NCBI GenBank assembly: GCA_964654185.1
Contig: CAZZIE010000004.1
Location: forward strand, 1 to 64,000
DNA length: 64,000 nt
From: CAYFQV01 sp964654185
Lineage (GTDB): Bacteria > Spirochaetota > Spirochaetia > DSM-27196 > PWMO01
Direction of reading: 5' to 3'
The translations under genes were made by a program, and so were the position numbers. Each line of letters opens with the position of its first letter. Within the stretch, counting starts at the first letter, position 1. Below, piece after piece: positions 42,101 through 48,816 of the stretch. A model generated the notes under the pieces. That model saw only the letters and a program-made list of their open reading frames with translations, ran no database searches and had not been told where the DNA came from.

Positions 42101-42289
42101 AGCGCCGTCCTCTCCATCGGCGCCTCTCGCCGCGTCGAGGGCGCTCTCCAGGGCGGTGCGAATCTCGTCCGCACCCGACGCAAGACATCCACCACCGGCG
42201 CAGACGAGAATCTTCCGGGGCTTCCGGGAGGAGGACTTCTTCAGTTTGGCCCGCAGGTTTGCAAGAGAGTCCGTAGATTTGACGTTCAT
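39125..42289 (-). CDS. hydB: HydB (NuoF-like) fused to GltD/NfnL-type oxidoreductase
   Basis: A 1054-residue fusion. Residues 1-110 are a thioredoxin-like [2Fe-2S] domain (ILVCAGGGCLAS, GCMGPCAEGPVVVV). About 130-540 is the NuoF/HydB core with FMN and NADH sites (GLRGRGGAGFPTWLKW, NADEGDPGAFMDR, GEETALIHSIEGKRGEPRPRPPFP) and the SCGKCTSCRVGTKRM cluster (about 485). From about 560 follows a complete GltD module: CQSACPAGVDVPGF, CARVCFHTCEEKC, FAD site GAGPAGLSCGYF (about 670) and a second dinucleotide site GGGNAAIDAARTA (about 800). The C-terminal end has CLRCDFGKC. Normal HydB ends after the ferredoxin part. The ATG at 42289 overlaps the hydC stop by ATGA. Confidence 0.92.
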   Translation of the reverse strand: MNVKSTDSLANLRAKLKKSSSRKPRKILVCAGGGCLASGADEIRTALESALDAARGADGEDGALGKVELKSTGCMGPCAEGPVVVVEPDGVFYQGVRPEDAKEIVESHIVAGNPVKRLFHRDVSEEQAAADHRDAIEFFSRQQKVVLRNCGNIDPTSIDDYIAAGGYQSLATILAANDPAAVIKGVKTSGLRGRGGAGFPTWLKWDATRIAEGTPKYVLCNADEGDPGAFMDRSLLEGDPHSVIEGMAIAAFAIGASAGYVYVRAEYPLAVARLDNAIKQATEYGLLGDDIMGTGFSFTLGYRKGSGAFVCGEETALIHSIEGKRGEPRPRPPFPAQKGLWGQPTLLNNVETYANVPAVFSLGPATYEKSGTEDSPGTKVFALAGSIRNAGLVEVPIGTTLGEVIYDIGGGIKNDKPFKAAQIGGPSGGCIPKEHLNVPLDYASLNELGAIMGSGGLIVMDDDACMVDVARFFLEFVQEESCGKCTSCRVGTKRMLEILDRICEGRGEMEDIDRLERLGRSIKDTALCGLGQTAPNPVLSTLRHFRHEYVEHIRDRHCSAGVCPSLVRAPCQSACPAGVDVPGFVSLVKEKRYAEALRLHRERNPFAAVCARVCFHTCEEKCRRSSLDSPVAIRAVKRFMVDQEIVVQTPEVREDPANADRKVAIIGAGPAGLSCGYFLARLGYRPEVFEAQPRPGGMLVQAIPEYRLPRETLAREIRMIEQLGVTIHPEKRLGRDFTLKQLQDDGYDAVFLGPGSPACVDLDIPGSAGDGVVRAGDFLREYNVRGSAPVGDRVVVVGGGNAAIDAARTAIRLGAEVTVVYRRTRDQMPAYAEEIEEAVAEGVDLRTLTQPVGIERDENGAVTGMQCAELTLGDFDRSGRRRPTRRGKEIIEIPADQVIVAIGQKLDAAPLIADVGVAVSRDGFIRADHQTGQTSVPWIFSGGDAVLGPASVVEAIGAGERAAVGIDLYLTGENHAFWREDKPVDVAFDPDADPVPFEREALETIPVERRRHNFSEVEKSWSEVVALRQASRCLRCDFGKCLEARTVEKEAARG

Positions 42290-42789
42290 TCCGCTGCCTC
42301 CGTCCCTCGATACTGATCGAGAAGGTCCGCCGCCCGGGCGGGCTTCACCTGCTGGTGAACGTCCTCGTCGATCACGACGACCGGTGCCAGCCCACATGCG
42401 CCGAAGCACCTGCCGATCTCCAGGGTGAACTCTCCGTCTCCCGTGGTATCCCCTACCGAGACGCCCAGGCAGTCGCACAGGCGTTCCACCAGCTGTTTAC
42501 CGCCGCGGACGTAGCACGCCGTTCCCAGACACGCGCGAACGGTGTGGCGTCCTCGCGGTTGCGTCGAGAAGAGGGAGTAGAAGGAAACCACTCCCGCCAC
42601 TTCGCTGTAGGGAATCTTCAGAGTCCCCGAGATGTGCTGCAACACCTCCTCGGGCAGATACCCGAGCCACTCCTGCACGTCCTGCAGGACCGGTATGAGG
42701 GCACCGCGCTCCTCGATGTGCGTTTCGATGATCGAATCCAGCTGTTCGTAGGAGAAGGTTGCGGGAAGCGGGTGGACGGAGTTCGACAT
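42286..42789 (-). CDS. hydC: HydC (NuoE-like) [2Fe-2S] subunit
   Basis: A 167-residue NuoE/HydC protein: a helical N-terminus (LQDVQEWLGYLPEEVLQHIS, IPYSEVAGVVSFYSLFSTQPRGRHTVRACLGTACYVRGG) and a thioredoxin-like [2Fe-2S] domain with Cys in CLGTAC and CFGACGLAP. It pairs with HydB as the NADH dehydrogenase arm. First gene of the hydCBA operon; CAGGAGGT precedes the ATG. Typical length. Confidence 0.92.
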   Translation of the reverse strand: MSNSVHPLPATFSYEQLDSIIETHIEERGALIPVLQDVQEWLGYLPEEVLQHISGTLKIPYSEVAGVVSFYSLFSTQPRGRHTVRACLGTACYVRGGKQLVERLCDCLGVSVGDTTGDGEFTLEIGRCFGACGLAPVVVIDEDVHQQVKPARAADLLDQYRGTEAAE

Positions 42790-42864
42790 GCGGACCTCCT
42801 GATATATGTGGGCGGGAAGATCCAGCCGGGAAGCGCCTTCACGCCCAAGTTAAGGGGAAATCAT

Positions 42865-42912
42865 ATCGATATTTCCCAATAGATATCTTAGCATCGATAT
42901 CTGACCTGTCAA
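42865..42912 (-). promoter_or_regulatory. hyd promoter with three 14-bp-spaced direct repeats
   Basis: ATCGATATTT (42865), ATAGATATCT (42879) and ATCGATATCT (42893) start exactly 14 bp apart. A minus-strand promoter TTGACA (42912-42907) with TAAGAT (42890-42885) at 16-base spacing overlaps them: repeat 2 covers the -10 box, repeat 3 is in the spacer, repeat 1 is downstream. The layout suggests a repressor or redox regulator acting on hydCBA, and perhaps on the divergent small gene. Confidence 0.62.
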
Positions 42913-42953
42913 GTGTAATTTGTAGTCAACATTACAGGGTTGCTCAGGAAATA

Positions 42954-43370
42954 ATGGCTGCCGGAGGTTCTGTTTCTCGTGCTCCGGCGGTTGCCTCCAG
43001 GCCCGGAAGCGAAGTATGCTCCCTGTGCCCAATGCGAGTTCGTGAATCCCATTCTGAAGTACTGACGCGGCTGGTTCGGTCGCTGCCGAAAGTGGTCGTA
43101 CAGAACCGCCTCATGGCAACGAGTGACCGGGACGTTGCCCTGGCACTGCTCTACGTTCCCAAAGAGGATCGTCGGCCCGTTCTCGAGGCAATATCAAAGG
43201 CCAAGCGCACGCGTGTGGAGGAGGAGATCCTCCTCCACGAACGCCTGCAGATTTCGTGGAAGCATTATGAAACGGCGGTCTCGCAGCTGATCCGCGCCCT
43301 GCAGGAGAACAGCGCGCAGAAGGGCGCCCGAAGCTATCTGCGACCGCTCAGGCCCCGCCCTTCCGAATAA
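42954..43370 (+). CDS. Small FliG-like domain protein
   Basis: A 138-residue protein. Its middle (SDRDVALALLYVPKEDRRPVLEAISKAKRTRVEEEIL) resembles the FliG segment that reads D(D/R)LALAL...FSNMSKRAAEML, and the following helices also fit. The N-terminal 35 residues include CSLCP, absent from FliG. It is far shorter than flagellar FliG (about 340 residues), so it is not the rotor protein itself; it could be a spirochaete paralogue or a regulator. ATG at 42954 has AGGA upstream. It is divergent from hydCBA and its end overlaps the convergent SPOR gene by 23 bases. Confidence 0.62.
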   Translation: MAAGGSVSRAPAVASRPGSEVCSLCPMRVRESHSEVLTRLVRSLPKVVVQNRLMATSDRDVALALLYVPKEDRRPVLEAISKAKRTRVEEEILLHERLQISWKHYETAVSQLIRALQENSAQKGARSYLRPLRPRPSE

Positions 43371-45891
43371 AGGCGTCCCGGTAACCTTTGGCGCGAATCC
43401 AGTACAGGACGCTACCCCGCTCGTCCTCATTCAACGGTCCAACAAAGAGGCGGTACAGCTCACGATCTTCGCCTGCCGCGGAGAGGACCGCGACGGGATA
43501 GGTACCGCGAAGATTGTCCACCGCGCTCTTTGCACTCTGGGGATCCGAGAAGGCCCCGACCTGGAGGTAGAAAGACTCCGGCGATAGCGTGTTGATGAGC
43601 GGCAGATTCTCCCTGGCCCAGCTCCGCCCAACCCGGACCGGTTCCTCCGGCGCCGGCTCCTCGGGCTCGGCTTCCTCGGGGGGTTCCTCTTCCGGCGCTT
43701 CGGCGACGCGTTCCTCGGGCTCTTCCGCAGCGGGCTCTTCCGGAGCGGGCTCTTCCGGAGCCGGCGCCTCCTCCGGGGCTTCCTCGGCGGGCGGCCGCTC
43801 GGTCACCCGGGGAGGACGCTCTTCCGCGGGCTCGAGCCTCGGTTCTGCGACGGTAGCCTCCGGTGGCTCCATCTCCTCGTCCTGGGGCGGTTCCGCCCGC
43901 TCAATCGGCGGTTCCGGCTCCGTGGCTGCAAGGCTCGGCGCCTCCGCACCGTCGGCAAACTCCTCCGCCGGCGGCTCGACCTGCCCGAGTGTTGCCTCAG
44001 GCTCGGTCACTTCCGCAACGGCGGTCGGCTCCTCGGGCTCCGCCTCCTCCGCAACGGGAGGTTCCAGTTCCTCTTCTGCGCGATCCTCCGCCTCAGCCAC
44101 GGTCGGCGCCGGCGTGCGCGCCGCGATCTCCGAGGGCTCCTCGTCGCTGTCAGGGGTCTCCAGGCTCTCCTCTGAGGGATCCGCGAGCTCCGGCGGCCGC
44201 AACTCGGCGGGCTCCAGCGAGATGACCGCGTCTTCGGGAATCGTCGGCGTTATGGTCTCTTCGGCCTCGGCCTCCGGCTCTTCCGCAACAGCTTCGTCCC
44301 CCTCCGCCGGCGGGCCGGGCTCCGCCTTTGCGAGGCGCTCGGGAAGCTCGTCATCCGGCGCAGCGATCCGCCCGAGGCCCTCGGCGATCGGCCTCTTCGG
44401 GGTCGGACTTGCAAGCACAGCGGCCGGACCGAGCCCTTCGACGGGAGGAGACACGACGGGGAGCCCGTCGGCATCGACCTCAGGAGCCTCTGCCGGAGCC
44501 TCTTCATCAGGCGCCTCTTCCGCCGGTGCCGCCTCGGCCGGTGCGTCCTCGGCAATGCGCGGCTCGTCGGTTACGTCGGGTCGCGCCATGGAAGTGCCGG
44601 CCAGGGCCTCCGCCTCGTCCGGAGGTACCGGCGTGGCGAGATAGGTCCCAACATCGTCGGGCTGCGGCGCAGGAAAGAGGTTCTTCCGGGGAAACCGGTC
44701 GCTCAGGGCGCGCAGAGATTCCGCCAGAACGCTCGGTGCCGCCTCCGCGGGCTCTACCGGCTCCGCAGGCTCAGCCGGTTCCTCGGCGGGTTCCGCCACC
44801 TCGGGTTCCGCAGCGGGTTCAGGCTCCGCGGGCGGACTCGGCGGGAGGACTTCCGCGACGGGAGGCTCCTCCGGCGTCGGCTCGGGGACCGCAAGAGTGT
44901 CCGTCGTTGCCGGCGTCTCTGCCGGCTCCTCCGCGGGTTCCGCCTCGGCGCGGCGCAGACCCTCCGAAGCTTCGCGAATGCCCGCGCCCAGGCCGCGGCC
45001 TGCACGAGAAGCGGCCTCAGCCTCGGGTTGCTCTTCCGGCTCGGGCTCCTCCTCGGGCTCGGGCTCCTCAGCCGCCTCGGCTACCGGAGCCTCCTCGTCC
45101 TCGGGACGGATGGCTTCCTGCACCTCGGGGGTCGGAATCCCGTTACCGGGCTCCTCCCGGGGAGGGGCGGGGGTCATGGGAAGGCTCTCATCCGGCGCTT
45201 CGGCTACGCGCGGCGCAGCCTCTTCGGCCGGCTCCGGTTCCGGTTCAGGTTCAGGCTCCGGTTCAGGTTCAGGTTCAGGTTCCGGCTCCGGTTCAGGTTC
45301 AGGTTCCGGTTCAGGTTCGGGTTCGGGTTCGGGCTCCGGTTCGGGTTCGGGTTCCGGCTCCGGCTCCGGCGCGGGTTCGGGTTCAGGTTCGGGTTCAGGT
45401 TCCGGCTCCGGCTCCGGCTCAGGTTCGGGCTCGGCCTGGGCAACGGATTCCGGGACCTCACGCTGCCGGAGGATCTCGCGGTTCGGGTCGGAGAGGCTCG
45501 CAGAGGGGTTCACCTCGGGATCCCGGCTGTACGCGGCTTCGGGGCCGGCGGGAACGGCCGCGAGTCCGCCGGTGGTAGCCGGCTGTACGCGCACCTGGGC
45601 GGGATCGTCCGCGTCGAGACCGAGTTGATCGGCGGCATCCTGGGACACCGTCAGGAAGATTCCCGGCTGAGATACGCGCCCCACCACAATGACCTCGACG
45701 GTACGGCCGTTCTCCGGGTTGGTCACCTCGATCACGGTGTTCCGCTCAAAGCTGTTGGAAGCGGCGTAGAGACCTTCCCGGGGGAACTGGTTATATCCGC
45801 CGACGGCGGCGGTGCCTTCCCAGACGTTCTGCCCGAACAGAAAGCCTGCGCAGACCACGAGAAAGATGAGACTTAATGCGAACCGCTTCAT
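43348..45891 (-). CDS. RlpA-like/SPOR protein with long Glu-Pro tract
   Basis: An 847-residue exported protein: signal peptide MKRFALSLIFLVVCAGFLFGQ, an RlpA-like double-psi barrel (about 22-105, AASNSFERNTVIEVTNPENGRTVEVIVVGRVSQPGIFLTVSQDAADQLG), a run of about 34 Glu-Pro pairs (about 152-220), roughly 550 residues rich in Glu, Pro, Ala, and a C-terminal SPOR domain (FYLQVGAFSDPQSAKSAVDNLRG, about 775-847). In the barrel the usual DRGPF segment reads GRVSQPG, so lytic transglycosylase activity is doubtful. SPOR binds denuded septal glycan. The protein could span the periplasm from septum to outer layers. GGAGGAG precedes the ATG at 45891. Confidence 0.82.
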   Translation of the reverse strand: MKRFALSLIFLVVCAGFLFGQNVWEGTAAVGGYNQFPREGLYAASNSFERNTVIEVTNPENGRTVEVIVVGRVSQPGIFLTVSQDAADQLGLDADDPAQVRVQPATTGGLAAVPAGPEAAYSRDPEVNPSASLSDPNREILRQREVPESVAQAEPEPEPEPEPEPEPEPEPEPAPEPEPEPEPEPEPEPEPEPEPEPEPEPEPEPEPEPEPEPEPEPEPEPAEEAAPRVAEAPDESLPMTPAPPREEPGNGIPTPEVQEAIRPEDEEAPVAEAAEEPEPEEEPEPEEQPEAEAASRAGRGLGAGIREASEGLRRAEAEPAEEPAETPATTDTLAVPEPTPEEPPVAEVLPPSPPAEPEPAAEPEVAEPAEEPAEPAEPVEPAEAAPSVLAESLRALSDRFPRKNLFPAPQPDDVGTYLATPVPPDEAEALAGTSMARPDVTDEPRIAEDAPAEAAPAEEAPDEEAPAEAPEVDADGLPVVSPPVEGLGPAAVLASPTPKRPIAEGLGRIAAPDDELPERLAKAEPGPPAEGDEAVAEEPEAEAEETITPTIPEDAVISLEPAELRPPELADPSEESLETPDSDEEPSEIAARTPAPTVAEAEDRAEEELEPPVAEEAEPEEPTAVAEVTEPEATLGQVEPPAEEFADGAEAPSLAATEPEPPIERAEPPQDEEMEPPEATVAEPRLEPAEERPPRVTERPPAEEAPEEAPAPEEPAPEEPAAEEPEERVAEAPEEEPPEEAEPEEPAPEEPVRVGRSWARENLPLINTLSPESFYLQVGAFSDPQSAKSAVDNLRGTYPVAVLSAAGEDRELYRLFVGPLNEDERGSVLYWIRAKGYRDAFIRKGGA
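45229..45435. repeat. Hexanucleotide-type repeat encoding the Glu-Pro tract
   Basis: About 205 bp of near-repeats of GGTTCA/GGCTCC/GGTTCC/GGTTCG units on the plus strand, coding for Glu-Pro on the minus strand. Codon variation within the repeat shows it is not a fresh slippage product, though length changes in steps of 6 bp would keep the frame. Confidence 0.85.
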
Positions 45892-45997
45892 GTCGAGACT
45901 CCTCCACCTTTTATGTTCGGCGCGCCGGGAAAAGAGTTGAGTGCGGTTGCAGCCGCTCCGTGATCGAGCAACCGCTCCGTGATCAAAGGACGTTTCT

Positions 45998-46501
45998 CTA
46001 TCGCATCTTCTCCGAAAACGCCGATCCGACGCGCCGTCCGAGGTTGTAGCCGGCCCGCTCAATGCTTCCGGCCTCCTCGTCACTGAGGACTTCCACCGGC
46101 AGGGTCTCGCTCCGGGGAGCCCGGCCGCCGCCGATCTGCATCCACGCGTACTCCACCTCGCGGAGTACGAGAGCGTCCCGCCCGCGATCGAAGGTGACGA
46201 CGGCGTCCACGACGTACCCGGCGCCCCCATCGCTCGCAATCTCCACGACCTGTGCGGTGCTGGAGACTGCGTCATGCCGGGACCGGTTGAAGACGATGTG
46301 CCCCATGTCGAAGAGCACGTCCATGATGCCCGCCTCGACGCTGCTCAAGTAGAATCCGACGTGGTCGGAGCCGGTATACTCTTCATTCGCTCGCACGGAG
46401 ACCATGACGGTCTCCGCGAAGCCGGCGCCGGCAACGAACACTGCAAGGATCACAATCAACGCGACGCGGCGGCAGGTGATTAAGCCAAGGGGTAATCTCA
46501 T
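45998..46501 (-). CDS. Secreted protein, unknown function
   Basis: A 167-residue protein with an N-terminal hydrophobic export segment (RRVALIVILAVFVAGAGFA) and no lipobox. The mature part (ETVMVSVRANEEYTGSDHVGFYLSSVEAGIMDVLFDMGHIVFN...) has alternating alpha/beta character, similar to small periplasmic domains that bind nucleotides or peptides, but I do not recognise the family. It lies just upstream of the RlpA/SPOR gene on the same strand, 107 bases apart, so an envelope role is likely. The ATG at 46501 lacks a strong Shine-Dalgarno; upstream ATG codons exist and cannot be excluded. Confidence 0.65.
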   Translation of the reverse strand: MRLPLGLITCRRVALIVILAVFVAGAGFAETVMVSVRANEEYTGSDHVGFYLSSVEAGIMDVLFDMGHIVFNRSRHDAVSSTAQVVEIASDGGAGYVVDAVVTFDRGRDALVLREVEYAWMQIGGGRAPRSETLPVEVLSDEEAGSIERAGYNLGRRVGSAFSEKMR

Positions 46502-46721
46502 ACTGATTCCGTCTATCCTCTCCAGGTGATCGAAGACACGTGACATTGCGGATGCGACGTCGGAAAGGAGTGCCGCTCCGCGAATCCACGCCCATCCCGG
46601 TCTCGCGGTGTCCCGGTTTCGCGGTATAGCGCTTTCGCGCTCTCGCGCTCTCGGCGCGCTCACTTCATTGTCGGTGCCGAAGCGCCGTCAGTTGACGCTT
46701 CAAGCAGCCCGCCGGACGCTC

Positions 46722-46784
46722 AAGCAAGAGAAAGGACGAGCTGCACGTCGCTTTCTTGCTTTGAAGGTGCTCCTGTCGTAGAAT
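46722..46784 (+). promoter_or_regulatory. Promoter and operator-like inverted repeat before the NusG paralogue
   Basis: TTGCTT (46756-46761) and TAGAAT (46779-46784) are separated by 17 bases. An inverted repeat, AAGCAAGAGAAAG (46722-46734) against CTTTCTTGCTT (46751-46761), ends inside the -35 box. The predicted transcription start leaves only about 14 bases before the ATG at 46805. The rest of the 303-bp gap 46502-46804 shows nothing recognisable. Confidence 0.55.
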
Positions 46785-46804
46785 GCCCCGCACCTGTGAG
46801 TCCT

Positions 46805-47341
46805 ATGGAGTACTTCGTCGCGCAAGTACGGACCCGAAAGGAGTCCGCGTACATACGGTTGGCAAACAACCTCGAGCTCCCCGGAGTGCACCGGCTCATG
46901 TGGCCGCGCCGTGTGTTGAAAATACGAAGAAGAGGGATGGTCAAGAAGGCCGATGTGCCGGTCTTCCCCGGATACGTCTTCATTGAGGCCGATGAGATTA
47001 CCCCGGAGACGTACCAGCGCCTGCGCCGGTTGCCCTACTTCCTTCGCTTCCTCCCGGAGAACGAGGATATCAAACCCCTCAGTGATGAGGACAAGCGGGT
47101 GATCGCGCATCTCATTTCGTACGGCGAGGTCGTGCAGCCTTCCCGGGTGACCTTTGACGAGAACTCGCGCATTCTGGTGCTGGAAGGACCGTTGAAGGGA
47201 CTTGAAGGACGCATTACGAAGATCGATCGTCGAAAGGGGCGCGCCAGAGTGCGCCTCGACCTCTACGACAACGCCTTCGAGGTGGACTTTGCATTTGAGT
47301 CGCTGGAAAAGCTGAAGTCGACGGAACATGAGCGGACATGA
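46805..47341 (+). CDS. NusG-paralogue antiterminator (RfaH/UpxY-like)
   Basis: A 178-residue NusG-like protein. The NGN domain (FVAQVRTRKESAYIRLANN...VFPGYVFIEADEITPETYQRLRRLPYFLRFL) is followed by a KOW domain (VTFDENSRILVLEGPLKGLEGRITKIDRRKGRARVRLDLYDNAFEVDFAFE). It is not the housekeeping nusG, which sits with secE/rplK; paralogues like this load on RNA polymerase at surface polysaccharide operons to prevent early termination. It overlaps the next gene, a nucleotide-sugar dehydratase, by 4 bases. The start is placed at ATG 46805 because the promoter predicts RNA starting near 46791; a GTG at 46796 is possible. Confidence 0.85.
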   Translation: MEYFVAQVRTRKESAYIRLANNLELPGVHRLMWPRRVLKIRRRGMVKKADVPVFPGYVFIEADEITPETYQRLRRLPYFLRFLPENEDIKPLSDEDKRVIAHLISYGEVVQPSRVTFDENSRILVLEGPLKGLEGRITKIDRRKGRARVRLDLYDNAFEVDFAFESLEKLKSTEHERT

Positions 47342-48816
47342 GCGGTAAGAGACGCAATCGCATCTACATCATTGGCGCCGGTTTCGCCGGGATGTCCATT
47401 GCGCGGGATATTCGCGCCAAGGAGATCCTTGGGGAGGTCGTCGCTTTCCTTGACGACGACCCGCAGAAGATCGGAACGCGTGTCGACGGGGTTCCCGTCC
47501 TCGGTCCGATCGATGCGGTTGCGGAGATCGTCGACAAGACCCCCGCGGACGAGGCGCTGATTGCCATTCCCAGTGCCGGCCGGGAGAAACTGCGACAGCT
47601 CTATCAGCTCCTGGAGAACGCGGACTTCGCGAAGATTCGAATTCTCCCGGCGGTCTCACAGATTATTGAGGGAGATGCCCATTTCATTCAGACCCGCGAG
47701 CTCAATCCCGAAGACCTTCTGGGCCGCAACCCCGTGAAGATCGGGCTGCGCGAGAGCCTCCGGTACCTCCGGGGCAAACGCGTCGTCATCACCGGCGCCG
47801 GCGGCAGCATTGGAAGCGAGTTGGCCCGGCAGCTCCTCTCCGGCGGGGCGCAGCGCCTCTACCTCTTTGGTCACGGTGAAAACAGCATCTACGAGATCGA
47901 CCGGGAACTGCGGCTCCTTCAGGAAGAGGGCGTCGGCGAGAGGGCAACCATTGTGCCGGTCATCGGGGAGCTCCAGGACCGCGACTACATGCGCTTCATC
48001 CTGAAGAGACTGAAGGCCGATGTCATCTTCCACGCCGCCGCGTACAAACACGTACCCATGGTGGAGGCCAACCCGGTAGTCGCGGTGAAGAACAACGTCC
48101 TCGGCACGCAGAACCTGGTTGACGCGGCGCTGGAAGCGGGCACCGAGCGCTTTGTGCTCATTTCGACCGACAAGGTCGTGGAGCCGACCTGCGTCTACGG
48201 CGCCTCCAAGAAACTCGCCGAGGAGATCGTGCTGGCGGCGCGGAGCAATCACGGCTCCTACATGGTCGTCCGGTTCGGCAACGTCCTGGGCTCCCGGGGA
48301 AGCATTGTGCCCCTCTTCCATCAGCAGATCGCCAAGGGCGGCCCCGTAACCATTACTCACCCTGAAGTTTCCCGCTTCTTCATGACCATACCGGAGGCGT
48401 CCAGTCTGGTGCTCAAGGCGGGGGGCGTCGGCGATCCCGGCGCGCTCTACGTCCTCGACATGGGCGAGCCGGTGCGCATTCAGGATCTTGCAGAGCAGAT
48501 GATCCGCTTCTACGGCTACGAGCCCCACAGTGAGATCGGCGTCTCCTACATCGGGTTGCGCACCGGAGAGAAGCTCACGGAAAGCCCCATCGGTCCCGGT
48601 GAGAGCCCCTGCGACACGCCGTACCCGCGCATCAAGCGCCTGGAGCGTAACGAGCCTGCGGCCGGGTGGCTTACCGAGGTGATCGAGGAGCTGCGGCCGG
48701 TTTGTCAGTTCGATTCGGAGCGGCCGGACGTGTTCAGAAACCGCCGCGCCCTGCGACAGGCTCTGGCACGGCACTTCCCGACCCTGGAGACGAAGCCCGA
48801 TGAGCCGGAGTACTGA
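47338..48816 (+). CDS. Nucleotide-sugar 4,6-dehydratase (CapD/FlaA1 family), soluble form
   Basis: A 492-residue SDR-type enzyme. Residues 1-130 are an N-terminal Rossmann domain (IYIIGAGFAGMSIARDI, LGEVVAFLDDDPQKIGTRVDGVPVLG), and about 140-470 the dehydratase domain with VVITGAGGSIGSELARQLL, the catalytic STDKVVEPTCVYGASKK and VRFGNVLGSRGSIVPLF. The membrane helices found at the N-terminus of WbpM/CapD-type enzymes are absent. It converts UDP-sugars (UDP-GlcNAc type) to 4-keto-6-deoxy forms. The aminotransferase gene directly after it, overlapping by 17 bases, fits a bacillosamine-type product. Confidence 0.87.
   Translation: MSGKRRNRIYIIGAGFAGMSIARDIRAKEILGEVVAFLDDDPQKIGTRVDGVPVLGPIDAVAEIVDKTPADEALIAIPSAGREKLRQLYQLLENADFAKIRILPAVSQIIEGDAHFIQTRELNPEDLLGRNPVKIGLRESLRYLRGKRVVITGAGGSIGSELARQLLSGGAQRLYLFGHGENSIYEIDRELRLLQEEGVGERATIVPVIGELQDRDYMRFILKRLKADVIFHAAAYKHVPMVEANPVVAVKNNVLGTQNLVDAALEAGTERFVLISTDKVVEPTCVYGASKKLAEEIVLAARSNHGSYMVVRFGNVLGSRGSIVPLFHQQIAKGGPVTITHPEVSRFFMTIPEASSLVLKAGGVGDPGALYVLDMGEPVRIQDLAEQMIRFYGYEPHSEIGVSYIGLRTGEKLTESPIGPGESPCDTPYPRIKRLERNEPAAGWLTEVIEELRPVCQFDSERPDVFRNRRALRQALARHFPTLETKPDEPEY

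Noticed and set aside
40442..42316. Long plus-strand frames opposite hydB and hydA
   Set aside because: They mirror codon positions of the hydrogenase genes and show no recognisable domain.
42850..42915. Rex-type operator before hydCBA
   Set aside because: The TTGTGAA-N4-TTCACAA pattern is absent; only the 14-bp-spaced repeats are seen.
43589..44644. 351-codon Ser/Gly-rich plus-strand frame
   Set aside because: It is the antisense of the Glu/Pro/Ala-rich region of the SPOR protein; repetitive sequence keeps many frames open.
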